Shown: positions 40,684 to 49,004 of the stretch, piece by piece
Layout: every line of letters begins with the position of its first letter
Numbering within the stretch: the stretch's first letter is position 1
Source: CAZGEA01 sp964524515
GTDB lineage: Bacteria > Patescibacteriota > Microgenomatia > UBA8517
Reading direction: 5' to 3'
Assembly: GCA_964524515.1 (NCBI GenBank)
Contig: CAZGEA010000001.1
Span: 1 to 64,000, forward strand
DNA length: 64,000 nucleotides
Program-made: the position numbers and the translations under genes
Notes under the pieces: generated by a model
Told to the model about the DNA's origin: nothing
Database searches by the model: none
Seen by the model: only the letters and a program-made list of their open reading frames with translations

Positions 40684-41106
40684 ATGAATGTTGAAGTAAA
40701 TTATCTTGCAGTTATGTTGAGTGCTATTGCATCAATGGTTATTGGTTTCATTTGGTATTCACCACTGCTTTTTGCAAAACCCTGGATGAAATTAATGGGG
40801 TATACATCAAATAGCTTAAAAGAAGCTCAGAAAAAAATGGGAACGAATTATTTTTTAAGTTTTGTTCTAACTCTAGTTTCGGCTTATGTTCTATCTCATG
40901 TTACGTTTTTATCTCAATATTTTTTCAAATATGATAAATTATCTACAGGTTTAATTAGCGCATTTTGGATGTGGCTTGGTTTCGTAATGCCAATTCAAAT
41001 GTCTGATTTTCTGTTTGGAGGAAAAAAATTTAAATTATTTGCAATAAATACTGGATATCAATTGGCATCCATGATTGCAATGGGGCTAATCATTGGATTG
41101 ATGTAA
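40684..41106 (+). CDS. DUF1761 family membrane protein
   Basis: A 140-aa protein with four membrane helices. FIWYSPLLFAKPWMKLMG and FWMWLGFVMPIQMSDFLFGG match DUF1761. Function of the family is unknown. ATG preceded by GGGGTGATT; next gene starts immediately after the stop. Confidence 0.88.
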   Translation: MNVEVNYLAVMLSAIASMVIGFIWYSPLLFAKPWMKLMGYTSNSLKEAQKKMGTNYFLSFVLTLVSAYVLSHVTFLSQYFFKYDKLSTGLISAFWMWLGFVMPIQMSDFLFGGKKFKLFAINTGYQLASMIAMGLIIGLM

Positions 41107-42141
41107 ATGAAAACAAAATTACTATTAATTTTTATTTTGATTGGTTTAGTTCTTTTTGTAATTTCTAAAAACAATATCGGACAAACAATAAAAGTTCCGG
41201 TTGATATTTCTTTGCAAAAAACAATTACACCAACTGCCACACCATTTCCATTTCAAGAGTTAACAATTCCATATCTTAGATCTAGAAATTACAATTCAAA
41301 ACTTGGAGAGCTTGAAAAGTACCAGGAAAATGCAAACTACACTTCATATATTACAAATTACGATTCAGATGGATTAAAAATTAATGGTTTATTAACTATT
41401 CCAAAAGATAACAAAGAAACTTATCCAGCAATTGTTTTTGTTCATGGCTATATTGCACCATCTATATATAAAACTACCGAAAAATATATTGATTATGTAA
41501 ATTATTTAGCAAAAAGTGGATTTGTAGTTTTTAAAATCGACCTAAGGGGACACGGAGATTCTCAAGGAGATGCAAGCGGGGCATATTACTCTGGAAATTA
41601 TATAATTGATACTTTAAATGCGGTGAGTGCATTAAATAATGCCGATTTTGTGGACAAAAACGCAATTGGTTTATGGGGGCATTCAATGGCCGGAAATGTG
41701 GTGTTTCGAAGTATGGCAGCAATGCCATCAATAAAGGGAGTGGTTATTTGGGCTGGAGCAGGCTATTCATATTCAGATTTACAAGAATATAGAATTAATG
41801 ATCAAAGTTATCGCCCTCCAACAGATAATACTCAAAGGCAAAAAGATAGACAAAAATTGCGAGAATTATATGGTGAATTTGATCCAAATAGTGATTTTTG
41901 GAAAAAAGTTCCAGCTACCAATTATTTAAGTGACATAAAAGGTGTAATAGAAATTCACCATGCAATAAATGACGATGTAGTAAGTATTGAATATAGCCGA
42001 AATTTAATAAAAATTTTAGATAGTACAAATATTGCCCATACTCTTTTTGAATATCCGACTGGAGGACATAATATTAGCGGTCCAAGTTTCTCGTCTGCAA
42101 TGGCCAGGACTGTAAGCTTCTTTAAACAAAATTTGGAGTAA
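41107..42141 (+). CDS. Exported alpha/beta hydrolase (prolyl oligopeptidase-type)
   Basis: A 344-aa hydrolase with an N-terminal membrane anchor (residues 4-20) and Thr/Pro linker. Catalytic pieces: FVHGYIAP (oxyanion region), nucleophile elbow LWGHSMAGN (Ser), HAINDDVV (Asp) and PTGGHNISG (His). Probably an extracytoplasmic esterase or peptidase. ATG directly follows the stop of the previous gene (TAAATG). Confidence 0.9.
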   Translation: MKTKLLLIFILIGLVLFVISKNNIGQTIKVPVDISLQKTITPTATPFPFQELTIPYLRSRNYNSKLGELEKYQENANYTSYITNYDSDGLKINGLLTIPKDNKETYPAIVFVHGYIAPSIYKTTEKYIDYVNYLAKSGFVVFKIDLRGHGDSQGDASGAYYSGNYIIDTLNAVSALNNADFVDKNAIGLWGHSMAGNVVFRSMAAMPSIKGVVIWAGAGYSYSDLQEYRINDQSYRPPTDNTQRQKDRQKLRELYGEFDPNSDFWKKVPATNYLSDIKGVIEIHHAINDDVVSIEYSRNLIKILDSTNIAHTLFEYPTGGHNISGPSFSSAMARTVSFFKQNLE

Positions 42142-42152
42142 AATATAAATCA

Positions 42153-43892
42153 ATGAAATATTTACTTGCTATAATTTTTTGTGTTTTTATATTTTTTAAT
42201 TTTACAAAAACTGTTTTAGCTGAAGTTAATGCATACAAAATAAGCAACTTCAGTTCAAACATCACAATCAATCAAGATAATTCAATTTCAGTTACTGAAA
42301 AAATAAAAGTAAATTTTAATCAAATTCACTTTGGCGATTTAAAGCATGGAATTTTTAGATATATTCCATCAATTTATCGAACAAAAGATAAATTTATTAA
42401 TTCACGATTAACAATCCTATCAGTTAAAGATGAAAATGATAAAAATTATCAATATAAAACATTTAGAGAGGGTGACAATTTAGTTATTAAAATAGGTGAC
42501 CCTGATGTATTAATTCAATCTGATAAGACTTATATTATTTCATACAAAGCTCACTCAATAGTTCAAAGATTTGAAGATCATGACGAATTTTATTGGAACA
42601 TAACTGGTTCAGATTGGGACATGGATATATTAAATGCCGAAGTAGTTGTGCAATCTTATTCAGCAAATATAATAAGTTACAAATGTTTTTCCTGTGATTT
42701 TAATCTCACAGAAAAAAATAAAATAATTGCACAATCAAATTCAGATTTTGAAAATGGAAAAAACGACATAACAATAGTTGTCGGTTTTGATAAAAATAAT
42801 TCTATAAATTTCAAAAAAAATTTGTACGATTACATTTTTGAATATTGGGGATATCCAGTTTCTATATTTCCATTTTTGGTAATGTTTATTGCCTGGTTCA
42901 AAAAAGGCAGGGATATAAAAAATGTTGGTGACAATATTTATTTTCAAGAAAAAAATACAAAAACAGAAAACGCTCCACTTTTTGGCCACCGCGAATTCTT
43001 GCCTTTTGTATATTCTCCAATTGATGGACTTACTCCTTCAGAAGTTGGTGCAATCTTAGATGAAAAAATTGATATCCAAGATATTGTTGCAGAGATAACT
43101 GAATTGGGAAGACTGGGCTTTTTGGAAATTTCCAAAATTGACAAAAAATGGGCAATTGATGATTACGAAATTAAAAAAACAGGAAACAAGAATATAGAAA
43201 AACTAAGAGACTATCAAAAATATTTATACGAATCACTTTTTGAAAGAAGTGGTGACAACAATAAAGTATTATTGTCAGAATTAAAACCAAAATTTTATAC
43301 AAAACTAGAAAAATTTAAAGACTTGTTATATTCAAGTTTAAAAGATAAAAAATATTTTGAAAACAGGCCAGATAATACAAAAATAAAGTGGTTTGCAGTA
43401 TGTTTTGTGATCGTCTTGGTTTCGGGAGTTGCTTTAAGCTTTTACGAAGGTTCAATGTATGCAGGCTTGCTAAAAATAATTCATGTTTTCTCGTCATGTC
43501 TAGGCTTTATTTTTGCAAATAAAATGTCACGCCGTGCACCACTTGGGTATTCAATGTACCGCCAGATTGTGGGCTTAAAGCATTACATAAATGTTGGTAA
43601 ATGGCGACAAGAATTTGCAGAAAAACAATTATTTTTAAAAGACATGCTGCCACTGGCAATTTCTCTAGGGGTGGTTACCAAACTAGCTCGTGATATGGAA
43701 TCTCTTGGTGTTAAACCTCCATCATATTTTCATACAAATTCTGTTGCATGGGCAGGATCTTTTAATAGTTTTACAACAAGTACAGCTTCTTCAATGATTG
43801 GGTCATCAAAATCTAGTAGTTTTTCAGGAGGCTCTGGGTTCTCAGGTGGGGGAGGTGGCGGTTTTGGCGGCGGTGGAGGGGGGAGTTGGTAA
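42153..43892 (+). CDS. DUF2207 membrane protein with glycine-rich tail
   Basis: A 579-aa protein: signal peptide (residues 1-23, ending VLAEV), an extracytoplasmic DUF2207 domain (SNFSSNITINQDNSISVTEK, HGIFRYIPSIYR), a membrane helix near residue 235, a cytoplasmic domain, two more helices near 410-450, and a C-terminal run of Gly/Ser ending GGGGGSW, the usual ending of this family. Function unknown. Starts 11 bp after the hydrolase gene. Confidence 0.9.
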   Translation: MKYLLAIIFCVFIFFNFTKTVLAEVNAYKISNFSSNITINQDNSISVTEKIKVNFNQIHFGDLKHGIFRYIPSIYRTKDKFINSRLTILSVKDENDKNYQYKTFREGDNLVIKIGDPDVLIQSDKTYIISYKAHSIVQRFEDHDEFYWNITGSDWDMDILNAEVVVQSYSANIISYKCFSCDFNLTEKNKIIAQSNSDFENGKNDITIVVGFDKNNSINFKKNLYDYIFEYWGYPVSIFPFLVMFIAWFKKGRDIKNVGDNIYFQEKNTKTENAPLFGHREFLPFVYSPIDGLTPSEVGAILDEKIDIQDIVAEITELGRLGFLEISKIDKKWAIDDYEIKKTGNKNIEKLRDYQKYLYESLFERSGDNNKVLLSELKPKFYTKLEKFKDLLYSSLKDKKYFENRPDNTKIKWFAVCFVIVLVSGVALSFYEGSMYAGLLKIIHVFSSCLGFIFANKMSRRAPLGYSMYRQIVGLKHYINVGKWRQEFAEKQLFLKDMLPLAISLGVVTKLARDMESLGVKPPSYFHTNSVAWAGSFNSFTTSTASSMIGSSKSSSFSGGSGFSGGGGGGFGGGGGGSW

Positions 43893-43922
43893 TCGCTTTA
43901 CTTGCAGTGTTATAATTTATCA

Positions 43923-44222
43923 ATGAAACAAAGAGGTTTTACCCAAGCCCTTGGAATAACAGTTTACATCTCCGCAGTAAGTTTCATTATGAACAATGCA
44001 AATAAACTGTTTGGAAAAGTTCCAAATTTTTTTGGTCCAATTTCATTTCTGCTTTTATTTAGTACCTCCGCTCTCGTTTGTGGCTTAATAGTTTTTTATA
44101 AGCCTTATCTTTTATTTTTTGCAGGACACAAAAAAGATGCTATTAATTTAGTAGTTCAAACAACAGTTTGGCTTTCTGTATTTTTATTTGGCGCAATCTT
44201 ATTGGCAATTTTTTTAAAATAA
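43923..44222 (+). CDS. Small membrane protein, three to four helices
   Basis: A 99-aa integral membrane protein (helices at about 7-25, 36-58 and 75-98); unrecognised. ATG at 43923, 6 nt after TATAAT (43911..43916), giving a leaderless start; the earlier in-frame start at 43902 lies upstream of the -10. Confidence 0.78.
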   Translation: MKQRGFTQALGITVYISAVSFIMNNANKLFGKVPNFFGPISFLLLFSTSALVCGLIVFYKPYLLFFAGHKKDAINLVVQTTVWLSVFLFGAILLAIFLK

Positions 44223-44226
44223 ATAT

Positions 44227-44358
44227 ATGAATAACTTAAGTCCAGTTTCATCAATTATCTTTGGAGTATTAATTTTAATGTTTCCCAAACTTCTAAATTA
44301 CTTAATTGCCCTTTATCTAATAATAAATGGAGTCTTGGCTCTTGGTTTATTTAGATAA
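44227..44358 (+). CDS. DUF3096-like mini membrane protein
   Basis: A 43-aa protein in which two helices are joined by FPKLLNYL (SSIIFGVLILMFPKLLNYLI then ALYLIINGVLALGL). Pattern and size match DUF3096. Starts 4 bp after the previous stop, ends 7 bp before the next ATG, so it is part of the run. Confidence 0.75.
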   Translation: MNNLSPVSSIIFGVLILMFPKLLNYLIALYLIINGVLALGLFR

Positions 44359-44365
44359 AACTTCA

Positions 44366-44686
44366 ATGCAATTTGTAACTTCTAAAAATATTTTAAATAT
44401 AAAATTAACTTTTTGGGAAAAATTGTGGAGTTTTCATGGAGATTTCAAAATAAATAAAAAAAATATCGTTTCAATTAAAAGAGCGAATCCAGATTGGTAC
44501 GAAAATCAAATTAGGTTCCCAGGTACTTTTCTCCCAGGGGTAATCAAAGCTGGTTCTTATTGGAAATATAAATATGGTTGGGAATTTTGGTATGTTTTAA
44601 AAAGTCACAAAATTGTGTACATTGTTACACTTGAAAACAATAGATATAAAAGACTTGTTTTAAGTGCTAGGAAAAAATTAATATAA
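44366..44686 (+). CDS. Small PH-like domain protein
   Basis: A 106-aa protein with IRFPGTFLPGVIKAGSYW, EFWYVLKSHKIVYIVTLEN and YKRLVLS. The pattern (PGT.lPGvi.aG....-FWyv....-v..i.le...y-RlV) is one I recall from widespread small bacterial proteins with a PH-like fold. ATG at 44366; the upstream start at 44327 overlaps the mini membrane gene. Confidence 0.76.
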   Translation: MQFVTSKNILNIKLTFWEKLWSFHGDFKINKKNIVSIKRANPDWYENQIRFPGTFLPGVIKAGSYWKYKYGWEFWYVLKSHKIVYIVTLENNRYKRLVLSARKKLI

Positions 44687-44714
44687 AAAAGTTGTTTAAC
44701 CCCAAAAAATAGGC

Positions 44715-44740
44715 TAAAATACTTCCGTCCAAATAATTGG
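44715..44740 (+). promoter_or_regulatory. Promoter and leader box of the AAA ATPase gene
   Basis: TAAAAT at 44715..44720, 5 nt, then CGTCCAAATAATTGG at 44726..44740: same 15-mer and same spacing as upstream of the SPFH gene at 9502..9516. Confidence 0.75.
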
Positions 44741-44775
44741 GCGACCTTTGACACATTTATCTTTTGGAGAACAAA

Positions 44776-46032
44776 ATGCCTGAATACTTAACAATCGATG
44801 TTCCAAACGGTGATCCAATTCTAGTTCCAGCAGAACTGGAATTACAGATGGCCTCAAAGCTAATCTCTGCTCGGATTGAAGAAATATACGGTTCTACTTC
44901 AAAAATTAGAACATATAAAGTATCTCCTTATGAAGGTGCAGCGGCTCTTTATCAAGGGTTGGTTGATATCTTCCAAGTGGTAACAACTGGCAGTTCAACT
45001 CAAATTGCAGTTCAGTTGGCACCAGAGCGAATTGTTACAATTTACTGGGGAACTTTGGTAGTTCCAACGATCAATTCAGAGTTTGCGACTCACTATACTC
45101 ACCAAGATGATTCATTTTGTTTTGTTGTTAAGGCACAATATCCCAAAAAATTCGAAAAAGAAGTAACGGATCTTTTGGATTGTGTTGATAAAATGCTAAA
45201 TGATGGCCTTCTTTATAGAGGAAGTGCTATCCAAATGAGATTCCGAGATAGTGATGGTGACTCAGTTCCATTTGTGACACCAAAACCACTTGAAATCAGT
45301 GAAGCATACTCTCTGGCAAGGTATTCAAAAGCAATTCAACTAAGACTAAATAGGGAGATTCTGCCAATATTTAAAAATACATTGGTATTGCCTCGTCTCG
45401 GCATTACAGTCAAAAAGGGAATTTTGCTTTCGGGATCTTATGGTGGAGGGAAATCACTTCTTGTGATGAATATCGTCCACGAAGCAATGCAAAACGGCTG
45501 GACTGTAATCTATTTAATAGATGCGTTTAGTCTATCTGATGCATATAAAATGGCACAACGTCATACACCATGCCTAATCGTTGTAGAAGATATTGATGAG
45601 GTCTCAAGGCAAAGGACAGCAAGATTTAATGAAATGTTAAATGTCATCGATGGAATCGCATCAAAAGATGACAGGATTGTAACAGTAATGACAACAAACA
45701 ATCTTGCATCAATTAACGGAGCATTGCGACGTCCTGGTCGATCAGATATTATTTTAGAAATTGGAAGCCTGGATCCGGAAACCGCCCTCGAAATTCTTTA
45801 TGCGCACCTGCCCGAGTCAAAATCGATAAACAATGTCCAATCGCTTGGATCTGATCTATCAAAACTCACAGGAGCTAGTATTTCAGAACTTGCAAACAGA
45901 GCAAGAATGTATGCTTTTGCACGCACCAATCAAGAGGACGTCGTTGTCGAACTAGGCGATTTGTCAGAAGCGCTTGAAGGAATGGTTAGTGAAATTAGTC
46001 TAAGAGGAACATTAGAAAAAGTTGTAGAGTAA
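44776..46032 (+). CDS. AAA+ ATPase, unknown role
   Basis: A 418-aa protein. The N-terminal 190 residues are unrecognised. The AAA module follows: Walker A as GSYGGGKS near residue 220, Walker B LIVVEDIDEV near 270, sensor 1 VTVMTTNN, and ALRRPGRSDIILEI with the arginine-finger-like Arg pair, then a small helical lid (ASISELANRARMYAF). The layout is that of classical CDC48/FtsH-type AAA unfoldases, without a protease domain. ATG with TTTTGGAGAAC. Shares a leader box with the SPFH gene, so a membrane-linked partnership is plausible but unproven. Confidence 0.9.
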   Translation: MPEYLTIDVPNGDPILVPAELELQMASKLISARIEEIYGSTSKIRTYKVSPYEGAAALYQGLVDIFQVVTTGSSTQIAVQLAPERIVTIYWGTLVVPTINSEFATHYTHQDDSFCFVVKAQYPKKFEKEVTDLLDCVDKMLNDGLLYRGSAIQMRFRDSDGDSVPFVTPKPLEISEAYSLARYSKAIQLRLNREILPIFKNTLVLPRLGITVKKGILLSGSYGGGKSLLVMNIVHEAMQNGWTVIYLIDAFSLSDAYKMAQRHTPCLIVVEDIDEVSRQRTARFNEMLNVIDGIASKDDRIVTVMTTNNLASINGALRRPGRSDIILEIGSLDPETALEILYAHLPESKSINNVQSLGSDLSKLTGASISELANRARMYAFARTNQEDVVVELGDLSEALEGMVSEISLRGTLEKVVE

Positions 46033-46041
46033 GAAACAATA

Positions 46042-46082
46042 AACCCCATAGGTCAAATTTGATCCATGGGGTTATTTTTTTT
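46042..46082. terminator. Bidirectional terminator between 44776 and 46082 genes
   Basis: Stem AACCCCAT (46042..46049) with ATGGGGTT (46066..46073), inner TCAAATTTGA palindrome, then a T-run. Confidence 0.88.
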
Positions 46083-46765
46083 CAGTCTATAAAATGGGTT
46101 TTGCTCTCTTTCGTTCTAATAACTGCAATAATCTGAAATACTACAGTAATAACTAATACATAGAAAAACCCTTGTCTGTCAAAAAGAGCAATGGATTTGA
46201 AAAACCCAACAATTAAACAAAAACTAACGGTCGCAACAATTGTGGCAAGTGTTGCCATGATTGCCGAAACCATAATTTCACCAGAAAAACCAATTCTAAG
46301 GTCTTGTTGTTTTGTTCTCTTGAGATCATTATCCATTTGAATCTCATAAATCAACAAAAGCACAAAAACAATTACCCAAATTGCAATCAAAATTGCTATG
46401 CCATTTAGATTAATTGTGTTTTTTAAGAGATATACTCCATGAATAAGTGAGTTTAGAATAAGCAATGCAAAAGTTACGAATATGCTGACATACGAAAATC
46501 CATCATACTTTATACTTCCTACAATGCTTGAAAGCCATCCGAATCTATGGAATTTTATAAACTCAAGACCACTAATGATTCCAACAATGGTTGATATTAT
46601 TACACTTACCCAAAACAGCAAATCAGCTTCACTTGCTGGCCCAAAAAATACAATTGCAATCAAAACACAAACTACACAAATTATTCCAACATACAAAATT
46701 GGTTTTAATACGCTTTCAAATATTTCTTCTGAGTAAATAACAAGTGCAAATGGTTTCTTGTTCAT
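46082..46765 (-). CDS. Multi-pass membrane protein, unknown function
   Basis: A 227-aa protein with about six hydrophobic helices; N-terminal region MNKKPFALVIYSEEIF faces the cytoplasm by the positive-inside rule. No transporter motif recognised. ATG after a leader with TATAAT (46809..46804) and GCAC 16 nt beyond; AAGG as Shine-Dalgarno. Confidence 0.8.
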   Translation of the reverse strand: MNKKPFALVIYSEEIFESVLKPILYVGIICVVCVLIAIVFFGPASEADLLFWVSVIISTIVGIISGLEFIKFHRFGWLSSIVGSIKYDGFSYVSIFVTFALLILNSLIHGVYLLKNTINLNGIAILIAIWVIVFVLLLIYEIQMDNDLKRTKQQDLRIGFSGEIMVSAIMATLATIVATVSFCLIVGFFKSIALFDRQGFFYVLVITVVFQIIAVIRTKESKTHFID

Positions 46766-46803
46766 TTTTACGATCCTTATAATGTGCCGAGTTTCTAATA
46801 TAT

Positions 46804-46809
46804 ATTATA
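46804..46809 (-). promoter_or_regulatory. -10 element of gene 46082..46765
   Basis: Minus-strand TATAAT; leader contains AAACTCGGCAC. Confidence 0.72.
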
Positions 46810-46848
46810 CCATTTAATGTCATAAATAAGGGATTTAATATGAAGTAT

Positions 46849-47231
46849 CTAATTTTTCAATAACTCTGGGATTTTTTCTTCAATTGGAATAAATTTTATT
46901 GACAATGAATTTACACAGTGGCGGGTATTTTTGTCTGTTAAATGTTCGCCTTCAAATACATGTCCCAAATGTCCACCACAATTAGCACATTGAATTTCAG
47001 TTCTTTGCCCATCAGGGTCAGGTAGCCACTTCACAGCTCCTTCAAAGTGTTTGTCAAAAGCAGGCCATCCGCATTGGGCATCAAATTTAGCATTAGAAGA
47101 AAATAGAGGATTATTGCATTTGCGGCAAATATAAGTTCCCTCTTTGTGAAATCATCATACTCTCCAGAAAACGGCCTTTCAGTAGATTTGCCTTCAATTA
47201 TTCTTTTTTCCTCGTCAGTTAATTGGTTCAT
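46849..47231 (-). pseudogene. msrB: Peptide-methionine (R)-S-oxide reductase, frameshifted by one base
   Basis: MsrB repairs oxidised methionine (R form). The N-terminal part (GKSTERPFSGEYDDFTK) and the C-terminal part (WLPDPDGQRTEIQCANCGG, HLGHVFEGE, NTRHCVNSLSIKF) are in different frames. Adding one A in the run at 47143..47145 (plus strand TTT) restores GTYICRKCNNPLFSS, QCGWPAFDKHFEGAVKW and a full 127-aa enzyme with both CxxC zinc pairs and the catalytic Cys of RHC. Everything else is intact, so a sequencing error is more likely than true loss. Confidence 0.88.
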
Positions 47232-47240
47232 TGAAGACTA

Positions 47241-47879
47241 TTATTTCAAATGTGAGTGGTCATTCATATATTCAATTTTCCATTCATTCTTTTCCTCATC
47301 ATATTCCAATAATGTAACTCCAGTATTTTCAAGTGAAACACTTTTATATAATTTATGAAAAACCATTAAATTATCATCAAAAATACTATCAAATAATGCA
47401 GAAATTATAAAAGCTCTAATAAACAAACTGTGAGTCACTACCACTAAATTTTTACCATTATATTCTTTTATTAATTGATTACGAAATTCTATCGCCCTTT
47501 TAAACATGTCTCGCGATGATTCACCCTCTCCTTTAAATTTCCAATCAAAATCAAAAATATTTTTTTCTGCTTCACTTTGATAATCCATATTTATTTTGCT
47601 ATCCATTTCAGATTCATAAAGATCAGGATGGTGTTTTTTCTCATGAATCAAATCATTCAAAATAATATCCGTTTTAAGTTTTTCAGATATCGCTTGTGCA
47701 GTTTCGTGTGCTCTTTTCCAAGGGCTGGAGATTAAAATTTCAACATCTTCTTTTGCAATTCTTTGGGCTACTTTTTTGGCCTGTTTTCGTCCAATTTTTC
47801 CAAGTGGGGAGTGGGGAGCCTGTCTTTTTCCTGCCTCATGTGCATCACTTTTCCCATGCCTTATCAAATATATTTTCAT
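47241..47879 (-). CDS. Histidine phosphatase family protein
   Basis: A 212-aa phosphoglycerate-mutase-like enzyme: KIYLIRHGKSDAHE (catalytic RHG), ISSPWKRAHETA (second Arg), and VVVTHSLFIRAF (second His). SixA/GpmB-type phosphatases act on phosphosugars, nucleotides or phosphohistidine; the substrate cannot be told. ATG at 47879 beside RHG, preferred over an N-terminal extension to 47954. Directly upstream of msrB. Confidence 0.88.
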   Translation of the reverse strand: MKIYLIRHGKSDAHEAGKRQAPHSPLGKIGRKQAKKVAQRIAKEDVEILISSPWKRAHETAQAISEKLKTDIILNDLIHEKKHHPDLYESEMDSKINMDYQSEAEKNIFDFDWKFKGEGESSRDMFKRAIEFRNQLIKEYNGKNLVVVTHSLFIRAFIISALFDSIFDDNLMVFHKLYKSVSLENTGVTLLEYDEEKNEWKIEYMNDHSHLK

Positions 47880-47936
47880 CATCAATTTTAGCAAATAGAA
47901 AAATTGATTCAACTGGATTTTACCTACAATTAACCC

Positions 47937-47942
47937 TATAAT
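47937..47942 (+). promoter_or_regulatory. -10 element of gene 47976
   Basis: TATAAT; leader ends in TAGGAGCTATCCTCATG, where GGA/TCC self-pairing around the Shine-Dalgarno could partly hide it. Confidence 0.68.
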
Positions 47943-47975
47943 ATACTTGTACATTTTTAAATAGGAGCTATCCTC

Positions 47976-48542
47976 ATGAAGAAATCAGAAGACCAAAAAC
48001 TAATCTATGCTGGAATAGTGTTAGTTTCTGCAATGTTAATTCTTTATTCATACGGATTAGGTAGTGAACGTAGAATTTCAGAATATCAAAATCAAATAAT
48101 CAACGGTGTTCAAATCAAACTAGATCCTGCAAATCTAAAACCAAACTATCCAGATGGGTTTTATTTTCATGAAGATGGCAGACATGATGATCCAGAGCGA
48201 GATCCTGTTTTTGCAGTTCTGGGTGACAAAGTCATCAAACTCACGCAAGTTGTTGATGGCTGGAATCATGAAGAAGTAGGGCTAGCATTTTTGAGGCAAT
48301 ATTCAAATCTAAGTGTTGTAGGTCAGATTTCAAGTTATATGAACTACCAGTACTATCCAAATGTTGGAGAAATCAGGCTAGCAGATGGCACGGTTGTTAA
48401 AAAATACATTAACGAATATAATCCGCCACACTGGGTTTATTGCTGGACATCGTTCATGTTTATAAACCACGATCAGCTCTTTATATTTTTCGTCAAACCT
48501 GATGGCAGCTATATTGATATGAATCCAATTCCATTTAATTAA
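47976..48542 (+). CDS. Membrane-anchored protein, unknown function
   Basis: A 188-aa protein with one N-terminal membrane helix (about residues 9-27) and an outer domain rich in aromatic and acidic residues (PDGFYFHEDGRHDDPERDP, YNPPHWVYCW). Unrecognised. ATG with AGGAG. Own promoter and terminator. Confidence 0.78.
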   Translation: MKKSEDQKLIYAGIVLVSAMLILYSYGLGSERRISEYQNQIINGVQIKLDPANLKPNYPDGFYFHEDGRHDDPERDPVFAVLGDKVIKLTQVVDGWNHEEVGLAFLRQYSNLSVVGQISSYMNYQYYPNVGEIRLADGTVVKKYINEYNPPHWVYCWTSFMFINHDQLFIFFVKPDGSYIDMNPIPFN

Positions 48543-48555
48543 AGTAGAGTGACTG

Positions 48556-48591
48556 ATACCTAACAAATAAACCTGTTAGGTATTACTTTTT
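48556..48591. terminator. Bidirectional terminator between 47976 and mscL
   Basis: Perfect 10-bp stem ATACCTAACA/TGTTAGGTAT (48556..48565, 48574..48583), then TACTTTTTC. Confidence 0.88.
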
Positions 48592-48984
48592 CTGAAGACT
48601 AGTACAAAACTTACACCTTTTCGCTTTAATAGGTACTGCACTCAAACATTCTGGGCAAATCTTGGTTGTCACATCCACTTTCTCTCCCTTTTTTACTTTA
48701 TCTGAAATCTTATTCATAGGAATTATAATCAAAAAATAAATAACAAAAGAAACAATCATGAATGAAATTACTGAGTTCATTACATCACCTATTAAAAATT
48801 TACTTTTATTAACTGTAAATATTAAATTAGAAAAATCAGGGTTTCCAAAAACGCCAATAAGTGGGGTAATAATGCCTTTTACAAAAGAAGTAACAACTGA
48901 ATTAAAAGCGGCTCCAATGACAACTGCTACGGCTAAATCAATTACATTTCCGCGAAGAATAAAATCTTTAAATCCTTTAAACAT
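48583..48984 (-). CDS. mscL: Large-conductance mechanosensitive channel with zinc-ribbon tail
   Basis: A 133-aa MscL: FKDFILRGNVIDLAVAVVIG is the N-terminal helix plus the conserved TM1 glycine motif, FNSVVTSFVKGIITPLIG the pore region, TM2 around residues 70-92. The C-terminal tail, normally a helical bundle, ends in a zinc-ribbon-like ICPECLSAVPIKAKRCKFC. Opens under osmotic downshock. The last bases overlap the terminator stem. Confidence 0.94.
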   Translation of the reverse strand: MFKGFKDFILRGNVIDLAVAVVIGAAFNSVVTSFVKGIITPLIGVFGNPDFSNLIFTVNKSKFLIGDVMNSVISFMIVSFVIYFLIIIPMNKISDKVKKGEKVDVTTKICPECLSAVPIKAKRCKFCTSLQKK

Positions 48985-49004
48985 TTTCTTTGTTATTTTA
49001 AATC

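Noticed and set aside
46849..47231. Programmed frameshifting in msrB
   Set aside because: The A-run is short, there is no downstream stimulatory structure seen, and MsrB is not known to use recoding; a missing base is simpler.
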